Both the position numbers and the translations under genes were made by a program. The notes under the pieces were generated by a model, which worked only from the letters and a program-made list of their open reading frames with translations, was not told the DNA's origin and made no database searches. 64,000 nt of DNA from PALSA-129 sp963842505 (GTDB taxonomy: Bacteria; Acidobacteriota; Terriglobia; Bryobacterales; Bryobacteraceae). Position 1 is the stretch's first letter. Each line of letters starts with the position of its first letter. The stretch covers positions 310,001 to 374,000 of the forward strand of contig CAWJGZ010000001.1 of the NCBI GenBank assembly GCA_963842505.1, in the 5' to 3' direction. Shown here in pieces: positions 16,484-24,396 of this stretch.

Positions 16484-18304
16484 ATGACCCTCCAGGCCAA
16501 GCTGACGCTCGGTACTGTGCTGCTGGTCACCGTCGTCGTGGCGCTGATTTCCGCCGTCGATCTGCTCGGCATCATGCAGAATGAGTTTGAAGACGCGCTG
16601 CAGCGCGCTCGTGTCGTCCAGGTGGTTGCAAAGGACGACGTCAAGCAGGCCCTCAACCGCCCGCAGGCCCTGCCTTTCCCCGGCGCGCTCCAGACTCCGG
16701 AATTGTTCGACCGCCTGCGCAGCGTGATGAACGCCTCGCCCGTGATTTTCGAAGTGGCCGTCGTCAACCCGGATGGCGAAATTCTTGCCGACAGCTTCCC
16801 CGAGCGCCAGGGCGAAGCCTGCCCGCGTTATCCCGATCTCGCTCCCCTGGTCACTCAGGCCGGTTGGTTCGACAAACTGCGTGTGCTGCTGGGCCGCAAC
16901 ACCGGCTACCTCCAGATCGAGGAGGAATTGGGACCGCCGCGGCTCTTTGTGCGGGTCATTGTTGCCCCCGCCTTGATCCGCGAGAATATCAAGCCGGCAT
17001 TGAATCAAAGCGCCGCCACCGCGCTCACTTCCGTCATCGGCGCCATCTGCGTCACGTTCTTGTTTTCCGCCTTCGCCTTCCGCCCGCTGGGCCGCCTGCG
17101 CCGCCAGCTCGATCTGCTCGCATCCGGCGACTACGATCCTCCCGAACCGGTCAGCGGCTCGTCCTCCAACGACGAAGTCTCCATCATGGCTTCCAAGGTC
17201 AGCCTTCTGGGTGAACGCTTGCGCGGCGCCCAATTCGAAGTCTCCGACCTCCGCGGCAACATCGACCGCCTGCTGCGCGATCTCGAAGACGCCGTCTTCA
17301 TCTTCAACCGCGAACGCCGCCTGGTCTTCGCGTCCGGCTCGGTCGACAAGTTTCTCGGCTGGGACCGCTCCACTCTCTCCGGCCAATCCATCGCCGAAAT
17401 CTTTCCGCCCTCCACCAACCTCGGCCTTCTCATCGACGAAGCCGCCTCGACCGGCATCCACATCCGCAACCGCCGCATCCCGATCAGCGGCGCGCCCGAG
17501 AGCGCTTCCGTACTGCTCTCCGTCGACCTCCTCGAAGCCCAGCCCGGCGCCGCCAACCCGCGCGCCGGCCTCATCGTCCGCTTGCGCGATCCCGAAGCGC
17601 AGCGCCAGATTGGCCGGCAGCTCCAGACCGCCGACCGCCTCGCCGCCATCAGCCGCGTTTCCAGCGGCGTCGCGCACGAAGTCAAGAATCCGCTCAACGC
17701 CATCCTGCTCCACGTTGAAGTCGCCCGCAGCAAGCTCGCACGCGGCGATTCCGCCGTCGATCCGCAAATGGAAATCATCTCCCGTGAAATCCTGCGCCTC
17801 GACCGCGTGGTGAAGACTTTCCTCGATTTCACCCGCCCCGTCGAACTCAAGCTGCGCCCGGTTTTGCTGCAACAGATCCTCGGCGAGATGGTAGAACTGG
17901 CTCATCCCCAGGCCGCCGCCGCCAACATCCAAGTCGTCGCCGTGCCGCAAGCCCCGGCCGCCGATGGCGTCGAAGTCTGCGTCGATGGCGACCTCTTCAA
18001 ACAGGCCGTCCTCAACGTCGTCGTCAATGCCATTCAGGCCATGCCCGAAGGCGGCCAACTGCGCTTCGAAGCCTCCGCATCCAAAGACACCGCCGAGATC
18101 CGCATCTCCGATACCGGCATTGGCATTCCGCCCGAGCTGAAGGAAAAGATCTTCCGCCTTTACTTCACCACCAAGCCTGGCGGAAGCGGGATCGGCCTCG
18201 CCATGACTTTCCGGATCGTGCAATTACACGATGGTACAATCGACTTCAGCAGCGAGCCGGGCAAAGGCACCACCTTTGTGATCCGTCTGCCGCTTGCGGT
18301 GTGA
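16484..18304 (+). CDS. Membrane sensor histidine kinase (HAMP-PAS-HisKA-HATPase)
   Basis: A 606-residue protein. Transmembrane helices lie near residues 8-30 and 176-200 and enclose a periplasmic or extracellular sensor region. Then come HAMP, a PAS domain (about 265-370, beginning LLRDLEDAVFIFNRERRLVF), a HisKA dimerisation helix with VSSGVAHEVKNPLNAIL (phosphoacceptor His398) and an HATPase domain with DTGIGIPPELKEKIF and GSGIGLAMTFRIVQLH. The VAHEVKNPL box is NtrB/PilS-like, which suggests an NtrC-type partner. No response regulator is adjacent, so the partner must be elsewhere. The lipoprotein gene follows directly. Confidence 0.92.
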   Translation: MTLQAKLTLGTVLLVTVVVALISAVDLLGIMQNEFEDALQRARVVQVVAKDDVKQALNRPQALPFPGALQTPELFDRLRSVMNASPVIFEVAVVNPDGEILADSFPERQGEACPRYPDLAPLVTQAGWFDKLRVLLGRNTGYLQIEEELGPPRLFVRVIVAPALIRENIKPALNQSAATALTSVIGAICVTFLFSAFAFRPLGRLRRQLDLLASGDYDPPEPVSGSSSNDEVSIMASKVSLLGERLRGAQFEVSDLRGNIDRLLRDLEDAVFIFNRERRLVFASGSVDKFLGWDRSTLSGQSIAEIFPPSTNLGLLIDEAASTGIHIRNRRIPISGAPESASVLLSVDLLEAQPGAANPRAGLIVRLRDPEAQRQIGRQLQTADRLAAISRVSSGVAHEVKNPLNAILLHVEVARSKLARGDSAVDPQMEIISREILRLDRVVKTFLDFTRPVELKLRPVLLQQILGEMVELAHPQAAAANIQVVAVPQAPAADGVEVCVDGDLFKQAVLNVVVNAIQAMPEGGQLRFEASASKDTAEIRISDTGIGIPPELKEKIFRLYFTTKPGGSGIGLAMTFRIVQLHDGTIDFSSEPGKGTTFVIRLPLAV

Positions 18305-18318
18305 CCGAGGCATTCCGA

Positions 18319-18897
18319 ATGAAAACAATGGAAGCAATCCTGGCCGCCGCCCTGCTGCTTGGTCTGGCCGGCTGCGCCGCGCGCGCCAAGCCAGCTGCCC
18401 CGGCCGCTCTGCCGGCGGTTGCCGTGCCGCCGCCCCAGCCGCTTTCCGTCCCCCAAACGCAAGTGCAGTTGCCGCCGCCGCAACCTCTTGATCCGGACTC
18501 TCTCTCGACCGCGCTTCCCGCGGCGGCCCCGCCGGCTGCCGCGCCACCGCCGGTCAACAAGCCGCCGCAAGCCCCACGACACCAGGCCGCGCCGCCGCCC
18601 AAGCCCGAAACGCCGCCTCCCGCCGAAGCCGTCCGGCCTCCCATTCAGGAAATCCTGCCCGCCAGCCTGCAACAGCAGTTGCGGCGCTCCGCGGAGGATC
18701 ACCGGCGTCAGGCCCTCCAACTGGTCGCGCAGGCCCAGCGCCGCAGCCTCACCGCCGCCGAGCAAGCCCTGATCACGCGCATCAATCAGTTCGTCAAGAG
18801 CTCCGGGAACGCTGAAACGAACGGCGACCTGCGCTCCGCGGACGATCTCGCCGGCCGCGCCCACATCCTCGCCAAGGAGCTCCAGAGTGGCAAGTAA
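18319..18897 (+). CDS. Proline-rich lipoprotein
   Basis: A 192-residue predicted lipoprotein. ATG 18319 gives a short signal MKTMEAILAAALLLGLAGC with lipobox LAGC and Cys19 as the acylated residue. A GTG at 18301 overlapping the kinase stop would add six residues before the signal and is less likely. Residues 25-110 are a low-complexity Pro/Ala linker. The C-terminal 85 residues are helical and charged (LQQQLRRSAEDHRRQALQL and later SLTAAEQALITRINQFVKSS), probably a helical hairpin. It may span the periplasm from an anchored end. The function is unknown; co-transcription with the kinase hints at an envelope-stress role, which is inference. Confidence 0.75.
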   Translation: MKTMEAILAAALLLGLAGCAARAKPAAPAALPAVAVPPPQPLSVPQTQVQLPPPQPLDPDSLSTALPAAAPPAAAPPPVNKPPQAPRHQAAPPPKPETPPPAEAVRPPIQEILPASLQQQLRRSAEDHRRQALQLVAQAQRRSLTAAEQALITRINQFVKSSGNAETNGDLRSADDLAGRAHILAKELQSGK

Positions 18898-20002
18898 CAC
18901 GCCAGTGGAGCAGGCGCTTCCGCCTGCCTCCGAATCCGAAACCCGCCGCCAGGCCCTTGCCGCCGCGCTCGCCGGCCGCAAACTCGATGCCTTCCTCGTC
19001 TCCTTCGGCCCCAACCTGCGCTACCTTTCCGGCTTCACCGGCAGCAATGCCCTGTTGCTCGTCCTGCCCGGCCAGTCCATCCTGTTTACCGATCCGCGCT
19101 ACCAGATCCAGGCCGCGCAGGAAGTTTCCTGCACCGTGGCCGTCGCCAAGGGTCCTTTGGAACTCGACCTAGTTGCCGCCATCGCGCGCCACCGCGTCAA
19201 ACGCATCGGCTATGAGCCGGCGCTCATGAGCTGCCAAGCCTTCCGTTCGCTCGAATCACGCCTGCCCGCCAAAGCGTCGCTGGTAGCGGCCGGCGGCTCG
19301 GTGGAACAGATGCGCATGGTCAAGTCGCCTTCCGAAATCGACCGCATCCGCCGCTCGGTTCTCACCAACTCGCGCGCCTTCGAACAAACCGTGTCGCACG
19401 TCCACGCCGGCATCACCGAGCGCGACCTCGCCGCCGAGCTGGAATACCGCATGCGCCGCCTGGGCGCGGAAAAGCCGTCGTTTGAGACCATCGTCGCCGC
19501 CGGCGTCCGCTCGGCGCTGCCCCACGCCCAACCCACCGCCGCGCGTCTCCAGCCCGGCCAACTCGTGGTGATCGATATGGGCGCCCTCGAAGACGGTTAT
19601 GCGAGCGACATGACCCGCATGTTGTACTTGGGAACTCCCACCGCCAAAGTGAAGCGCACGTACCGCGCCGTGCTAGAAGCGCAATTGGCGGCTATCGACG
19701 CCGTCCGCGCCGGGGCCCGCACCGCCCGCGTGGATGCCGCCGCGCGCCAGGCGCTCGCGCGCCATGGCCTCGATCATGCGTTCATCCACTCCACCGGCCA
19801 CGGCCTCGGCTTGGAAATCCACGAACCGCCGCGTCTCGGCAGGAGCGACCCGGGCCGCCTGCAGCCCGGCATGGCCATCACCATCGAACCCGGCGTGTAC
19901 CTGGAAGACTTCGGCGGCATCCGTATCGAAGACACCGTTGTAGTCACCGAAAAAGGCTGCGAGATCCTCACCCCCACCAGCAAAGACCTGCGGGTGATTT
20001 AG
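18887..20002 (+). CDS. M24 family Xaa-Pro aminopeptidase/dipeptidase
   Basis: A 371-residue metallopeptidase with a creatinase-like N-domain and a pita-bread C-domain. All five metal ligands are visible: Asp in LVVIDMGALEDGY, Asp in GYASDMTRMLY, His in STGHGLGLEIHEPP, Glu in MAITIEPGVYLED and Glu in GGIRIEDTVVV. It releases N-terminal residues before proline, or cleaves Xaa-Pro dipeptides, in the cytoplasm. GTG 18887 overlaps the lipoprotein gene by 11 bases. The first 20 residues are encoded partly by a REP-like palindrome (18910-18927), so the start could instead lie later. Confidence 0.88.
   Translation: MASNTPVEQALPPASESETRRQALAAALAGRKLDAFLVSFGPNLRYLSGFTGSNALLLVLPGQSILFTDPRYQIQAAQEVSCTVAVAKGPLELDLVAAIARHRVKRIGYEPALMSCQAFRSLESRLPAKASLVAAGGSVEQMRMVKSPSEIDRIRRSVLTNSRAFEQTVSHVHAGITERDLAAELEYRMRRLGAEKPSFETIVAAGVRSALPHAQPTAARLQPGQLVVIDMGALEDGYASDMTRMLYLGTPTAKVKRTYRAVLEAQLAAIDAVRAGARTARVDAAARQALARHGLDHAFIHSTGHGLGLEIHEPPRLGRSDPGRLQPGMAITIEPGVYLEDFGGIRIEDTVVVTEKGCEILTPTSKDLRVI
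18910..18927. repeat. REP-like palindrome inside the M24 peptidase 5' end
   Basis: Stem gcaggcg (18910-18916), four-base loop, stem cgcctgc (18921-18927). It has the same composition and core as the palindromes at 26153 and 48749. Here it is translated as part of the peptidase N-terminus (QALPPA). Confidence 0.5.
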
Positions 20003-21354
20003 CTTCCCACCACGGCGTCCAGTTCGCCTTTGGCCAGGCGGACGTGGATGCCCGATCCGGCTGGCGCGGCGGCTGCGTCTTTCACGATTCCCCGCTGGTT
20101 GGAGACAATCGCATAGCCGCGTTCCAGAACCTGCAGCGGGCTCAACTGGGAGAGCTTGGCGGCACACCGATCGAGAGCGTTTCGGCGGCGTGCCAAGGCC
20201 AGACGCACGATCTGCACCGCCGTGCTTTGGGCTGTTTCCATGCTGCGGCGGGCGGCAGCAAGGCGCGGCCGCGCATCGAAGCGGCGGAGCTCGAGATCAA
20301 GAGCGCGGCGGCGGCGTTCGCGCCGACCGAGCGCGGCGCGCACCCATTCGCGCAGCCGATATTCCTGCTCGTCGATGCGCTGCAATCCCCGGCCCACGCG
20401 GCGGTGCAGCGCGGCCAAGGCCGGTTCGACGCCTTGCTGGCGCAAGCGCCTCTCCAACATCGCGAGGCGATAGCGAACCGCTTGTGCCGCGGCCGCCCGC
20501 GACGAGGCGATCCGCTCCAGCAAGTCCGCGCGCGACGGAACCACCATTTCAGCCGCCGCCGAAGGCGTGGGCGCGCGCAGGTCGGCCACAAAATCGGCAA
20601 TGGTGATATCCGTCTCGTGCCCCACCGCCGAAACCACGGGCACGGCGCAGGCGGCGATGGCGCGCGCCACGGCCTCTTCGTTGAAGGTCCAGAGATCTTC
20701 GAGCGACCCGCCGCCGCGGCCCACGATCACGACGTCCGGCCACCGGCTGGCGCTGAAGTACTCGATGCCGCGGCAGACCTCCTCCACCGAACCCTCGCCT
20801 TGCACCTGGGCGGGGAAGACGCGGATGTGCAGGCCGGGAAAACGCCGGGAGAGAATTTTGAGCATGTCGGCGATGGCGGCGCCGCGCGGCGAGGTGACAA
20901 TGCCAATGCGGCGCGGAAAGCGTGGCAGCGCGCGTTTGCGTTCCGCCGCGAACAGCCCTTCAGCGGCCAGCCTCTTCTTGAGCTGCTCGAAGGCCAATTG
21001 CAGCGCGCCCAAGCCTTGGGGTTCCAGCAAGTCCACCAGGAGCTGGTATTCGCCGCGCACTTCATAGACGTCCACGCGGCCGCGCGCCAGAACGGCCAGG
21101 CCGTCCTGCGGTTTGAATTTCCAATAGCGGTGCGAGGAGCGGAAGGCCACGCATTTCAACTGCGCGTCGGTCTCCTTGAGGGTGAAGTAGTAATGGCCGC
21201 TGGACGCGAGCTTCAAGCCGGAGATTTCGCCGGAAACCCAGACATCCGAGAACTCCGCGCCGAGCAGCGCCGCGATGGCGCGATTCAACTCGCCGACGGA
21301 AAAGACGCGCCGCGGCGGCGGTTCAAAGCCGAACTCCAGCCCGATTTGCTCCAC
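19999..21354 (-). CDS. xseA: Exodeoxyribonuclease VII large subunit
   Basis: A 451-residue protein of normal XseA length. It has an N-terminal OB fold (VSGEISGLKLASSGHYYFTL), the catalytic core with RIGIVTSPRGAAIADMLKIL, VVIVGRGGGSLEDLWTFNEE and AVGHETDITIADFVADLRAP, and a long coiled-coil C-terminus. With XseB it degrades single-stranded DNA from both ends in mismatch repair and recombination. xseB is not in the window. GTG 21354 is selected, since sequence upstream of it lacks family character. Its end overlaps the M24 peptidase end by four bases, tail to tail. Confidence 0.93.
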   Translation of the reverse strand: MEQIGLEFGFEPPPRRVFSVGELNRAIAALLGAEFSDVWVSGEISGLKLASSGHYYFTLKETDAQLKCVAFRSSHRYWKFKPQDGLAVLARGRVDVYEVRGEYQLLVDLLEPQGLGALQLAFEQLKKRLAAEGLFAAERKRALPRFPRRIGIVTSPRGAAIADMLKILSRRFPGLHIRVFPAQVQGEGSVEEVCRGIEYFSASRWPDVVIVGRGGGSLEDLWTFNEEAVARAIAACAVPVVSAVGHETDITIADFVADLRAPTPSAAAEMVVPSRADLLERIASSRAAAAQAVRYRLAMLERRLRQQGVEPALAALHRRVGRGLQRIDEQEYRLREWVRAALGRRERRRRALDLELRRFDARPRLAAARRSMETAQSTAVQIVRLALARRRNALDRCAAKLSQLSPLQVLERGYAIVSNQRGIVKDAAAAPAGSGIHVRLAKGELDAVVGS

Positions 21355-21415
21355 CGAGTTATGGTACCGCGACGGGCTGCCCCGGCATTTCTCACCGGCA
21401 GCCCAACGACGCGGC

Positions 21416-22414
21416 TTACCGCACCCTGCCGGCCGCCGGTTGCATGGCAAAGCGTAAGGCCTTGCGGGCGGTGGTGCTCAGAGGAATTGCCGCCAACTGC
21501 GCGGAAGAGAACCAGGCGAACTCCGGGCCGGCTGCTGGGCCCGCGGCCGCCTTTACCGTGAAGGTGTAGCGATGATGCGTGATGGTGTGGCGGAATACAC
21601 CGAGATCCTTGCCGATGCGCGCGCCGGGCAACTGGCCGGGCGACGGTAGTTCCCAGAAACCAGCCATGCGACGCGCACCGGCTTCGGTTCTCCGCAACAG
21701 CACCCGTCCGCGATTGCGCACCAAGAGGAGCACGGCGGCGATCTCGACGGGTTCGGTCTTTCGCAGCTTCACCGGCAATTGCGCGACGATGCCTTGCTGG
21801 CGCGCGAGACAGCAGGCCTGGAGCGGGCAGACCGGACACAACGGTTTTTTCGGCAGGCACACGGTAGCTCCCAACTCCATGAGGGCCTGGTTGAAGGCGC
21901 CCGGTTGCTGCGGGTCGAGCCACGCCTGGACGATGGCGCGAAAGCGCCGGCGCGTGCGCGCCGAAGCGATGTCGCCGGAATCCGCCTGGAAGCGCGCCAC
22001 CACGCGCATCACGTTGCCATCCACCACCGCATGCGGCAGGCCGAAAGCGATGCTGGCGATGGCCGCGGCGGTGTAATCGCCCACGCCGGGGAGAGCGCGG
22101 ATGGCCTGGTACTCGCAGGGAAAGGCGTCCGCCCGCGCCACTTGCCAGGCCGCGCGCCACAGGTTGCGAGCGCGGGAGTAATATCCCAGGCCGCTCCACA
22201 GCGCCAGCACTTCTTCCTCGGAGGCCGCCGCCAGGGCTTCCACGGTGGGAAAGCGCGCGAGGAAGCGCTCGTAATACGGGATGGCCGCCTGCGCGCGGGT
22301 CTGCTGCAGCATGATTTCCGAAACCCAGATGCGATAGGGTTCGGAAGTGCGGCGCCAGGGCAGATCGCGATGGTCTTTGCGGTACCAATCGACCAGCAGG
22401 CGGGCGAGCTTCAC
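21416..22414 (-). CDS. mutY: A/G-specific adenine DNA glycosylase
   Basis: A 332-residue MutY that removes adenine mispaired with 8-oxoguanine. The N-terminus WYRKDHRDLPWRR is typical. Catalytic Glu33 is in VSEIMLQQTRA, the helix-hairpin-helix is LPGVGDYTAAAI, and Asp132 is in AVVDGNVMRVVAR. The [4Fe-4S] cysteines follow the spacing C-x6-C-x2-C-x5-C in CLPKKPLCPVCPLQACC. A NUDIX-like C-terminal domain recognises 8-oxoG. GTG 22414 overlaps the S24 gene stop by four bases, which decides the start over ATG 22432. mutM lies elsewhere in the window (51.3 kb). Confidence 0.93.
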   Translation of the reverse strand: MKLARLLVDWYRKDHRDLPWRRTSEPYRIWVSEIMLQQTRAQAAIPYYERFLARFPTVEALAAASEEEVLALWSGLGYYSRARNLWRAAWQVARADAFPCEYQAIRALPGVGDYTAAAIASIAFGLPHAVVDGNVMRVVARFQADSGDIASARTRRRFRAIVQAWLDPQQPGAFNQALMELGATVCLPKKPLCPVCPLQACCLARQQGIVAQLPVKLRKTEPVEIAAVLLLVRNRGRVLLRRTEAGARRMAGFWELPSPGQLPGARIGKDLGVFRHTITHHRYTFTVKAAAGPAAGPEFAWFSSAQLAAIPLSTTARKALRFAMQPAAGRVR

Positions 22415-23214
22415 TCGAGGACGCGCAACCATTCGGCGACCACGGCAAAATCCTGCGGCTCCACGTCCCAGGCCTGGTACGCGGGGTTCAGCGGCTCGAG
22501 GCGAATGCGCTCGTGCCGCCACTGGTCTTCATCGCTGTAAATCTTCCTGCTGGTATATTTCTTGACGGTGTAGCGCGCGGCTTCATCGGTGACGCCGAAA
22601 CGCTGGATCAGCAGAATCTTTCCCTGGCGCGAGCCGGCCGGGTGCAGCCGGAACAGGTTCAGGCTGCCATCGGGAATGCGCGGCTCCATGGAATGGCCCA
22701 CCACATGGGCCGCGAAGAGATCCGGCGCGAGCCGCATGCCTTCGGGGGCCGGCACCCAATCCTCGGCGGCCGATTCCATTTCTTCGCCCAGACTGCCCGC
22801 GGCTGCCCGCAAGCTGTAGAGCGGCACGTGCGTGTGGAAGGGCTGGACGTCGATCTTTTCGACGTGCTCGTTGAAGAGGCGCTCCACGACGCGCGAGAAG
22901 GCGTCCACGTCCACACTCTGGCGCTCGCTGACGCGCACGGCGTTGGAGAGCGAGTCCTCCAGCCAGGCGAGAAACGCTTCCGCTCCCATTTCCGCCGAGC
23001 GCGAACGAATGTCTGCTTCAAGCGCTTCCAGGACCTCGGCGTCTTCGGGCGACGCGATGCCCTCATAGCTTCGCCGCAGGCGCACCCAGACGCGGTCCGC
23101 GGCCGGATCCACCAGAAGCACGCCAATGGTCTCAACGGGCCGCTCGGGCAGAGCGGCTTCGAGGAGCACATACGCGCCCTTCCGCCGCACCGCGATGGGA
23201 GTGCTTGCCGGCAA
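22411..23214 (-). CDS. S24 (LexA/UmuD-like) peptidase fused to a DUF3037-like domain
   Basis: A 267-residue protein. Residues about 160-267 form an S24 serine protease domain: VVGHSMEPRIPDGSLNLF holds the nucleophile serine in SM, and ARYTVKKYTSRK holds the lysine. The N-terminal 150 residues have no helix-turn-helix; they resemble DUF3037 (ETIGVLLVDPAADRVWVRL, then DAEVLEALEADIRSRS). LexA-type self-cleavage therefore would not act on a DNA-binding domain here. It is first in an operon with mutY (four-base overlap) and xseA, suggesting a DNA-damage role. The DUF3037 match is a judgement from pattern, not from a profile. Confidence 0.72.
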   Translation of the reverse strand: MPASTPIAVRRKGAYVLLEAALPERPVETIGVLLVDPAADRVWVRLRRSYEGIASPEDAEVLEALEADIRSRSAEMGAEAFLAWLEDSLSNAVRVSERQSVDVDAFSRVVERLFNEHVEKIDVQPFHTHVPLYSLRAAAGSLGEEMESAAEDWVPAPEGMRLAPDLFAAHVVGHSMEPRIPDGSLNLFRLHPAGSRQGKILLIQRFGVTDEAARYTVKKYTSRKIYSDEDQWRHERIRLEPLNPAYQAWDVEPQDFAVVAEWLRVLE

Positions 23215-23397
23215 GATCAGAGTCCGATTCTATCCTATTCTACCTATCGGCGAAAACCAAAGAAGACGGCGGTGATTTTTGGGGGAAGAAGAAGAATTCG
23301 CCGCCGAGGCGCGCGGCCGTTCCTTCTATCTGCTTCGCGTCTTCGTGCTGAATTTTTGATTTGAGAATCGGTTTATCCTAATCGTAGGGGGCGTGAT
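23215..23397. other. Divergent promoter region
   Basis: A 183-base AT-richer gap between the leftward repair operon and the rightward stress-protein gene. It must carry promoters for both. A Shine-Dalgarno (aggggg, 23385-23390) precedes ATG 23398. No LexA-box-like palindrome was found by eye. Confidence 0.5.
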
Positions 23398-24234
23398 ATG
23401 GATTTCTGCGCACGCGTTCTTTTGCCGGTGGACTTTTCCGAACGCTCCGCCGGCGCGGTCCATTGTGCCCGTTCGCTGACCTGCCATTTTGGCTCCGAGC
23501 TCACCCTGCTGCATGTACTGGTGCCGCCGCAATGCGAATTTGGCGCGGCGGATGCCGCCGGGTCCATGCTAGCCGAACTGTGCCGCGACCGCGCGCAGCA
23601 GGCCACCCTGGAACTCGACGGCTTTATGGCCGCGGAACTCGACGGTCTGAACGCGCGGCGCGTGGTGCTGGAAGGCGACCCCGCCACCACCATTGTCAAT
23701 TACGCGCATGGCGAACAGACCGACCTCATCATTATGCCCACCCACGGGTATGGTCCGTTCCGGCGCTATATTCTGGGTTCCAATACGGCCAAGGTCTTGC
23801 ACGACGCGGACTGCCCGGTGTGGACCGGAACGCACCTTGCGGAAACTCCCGTCACGGTGGCTGCGCCCTTCCACCACGTGATATGCGCGGTGGATCTGGG
23901 TCCGCAAAGCGGCAAAGCGCTGGCGTGGGCGGCGCACTTTGCGCGGGAGTTTGACGCGCGCCTCACGCTGTTCCACGCGACCGCTTGCGACCCGCAACTG
24001 CGATCGTCCGCCGGAGACGCCCTCGACCGTCTGCGCAGCCATGTGGGCGCCACCACCGCCGAACTGGATCTGGAATCGGGCGAGCCTTCGCGCCAGATCT
24101 GCGCCGCCGCCAAACGCCTCTCCGCGGATGTGCTGGTGATCGGCCGCGGCTCAGCCGCCGGCGTGTTCGGCCGCCTGCGCACCAATGCGTACGCCATTAT
24201 CCGGGAATCGCCTTGCCCGGTGGTCAGCGTATAG
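23398..24234 (+). CDS. Universal stress protein, two UspA domains in tandem
   Basis: A 278-residue protein with two Usp folds. The first (1-145) opens VLLPVDFSERSAGAV and ends THGYGPFRRYILGSNTAKV, a G-x2-G-x9-G(S/T)-type ATP-binding loop, then HDADCPVW. The second (about 158-278) opens HHVICAVDLGPQSGKAL and ends with a divergent loop, IGRGSAAGVFGRLRTNAYA. Tandem Usp proteins bind ATP and respond to stationary phase or oxygen stress. The gene is single, with its own promoter region, divergent from the repair operon. A palindromic repeat follows seven bases after the stop. Confidence 0.88.
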   Translation: MDFCARVLLPVDFSERSAGAVHCARSLTCHFGSELTLLHVLVPPQCEFGAADAAGSMLAELCRDRAQQATLELDGFMAAELDGLNARRVVLEGDPATTIVNYAHGEQTDLIIMPTHGYGPFRRYILGSNTAKVLHDADCPVWTGTHLAETPVTVAAPFHHVICAVDLGPQSGKALAWAAHFAREFDARLTLFHATACDPQLRSSAGDALDRLRSHVGATTAELDLESGEPSRQICAAAKRLSADVLVIGRGSAAGVFGRLRTNAYAIIRESPCPVVSV

Positions 24235-24240
24235 GGTCAA

Positions 24241-24347
24241 CGCGGAGGCGCGGAGGCGCGGAGGCGCAGAGAAGACCGAGAAATCTAAGCGTCATATCGT
24301 ATCCTCTTCGGTTTCTCCGCGCCTCGGCGTCTCTGCGGTGAATCCAA
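24241..24347. repeat. Tandem-octamer plus inverted-repeat element
   Basis: The 5' part has three copies of cgcggagg followed by a degenerate fourth (24241-24271). The 3' part (about 24318-24347) has ccgcgcctcggcgtctctgc, roughly the reverse complement of the first arm. The whole can fold into a long imperfect hairpin of about 105 bases between two genes. Repeats with a CGCGGAGGCGC theme are common in Acidobacteria as I recall, but no database check was possible. It is not a CRISPR array, since unit lengths and spacers do not fit. Confidence 0.55.
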
Positions 24348-24396
24348 CCATCCGAGTGCGGAATACCAATGGATCACCCGTGTTAAATTGCTGGGA

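Noticed and set aside
16325..18223. Long open frame of 632 codons antisense to the sensor kinase
   Set aside because: Composition follows the third-position GC bias of the true gene and no motif is present, whereas the plus strand shows complete kinase domains.
24241..24271. Tandem octamers as a CRISPR array
   Set aside because: Units are 8 bp with no spacers and no cas genes are near.
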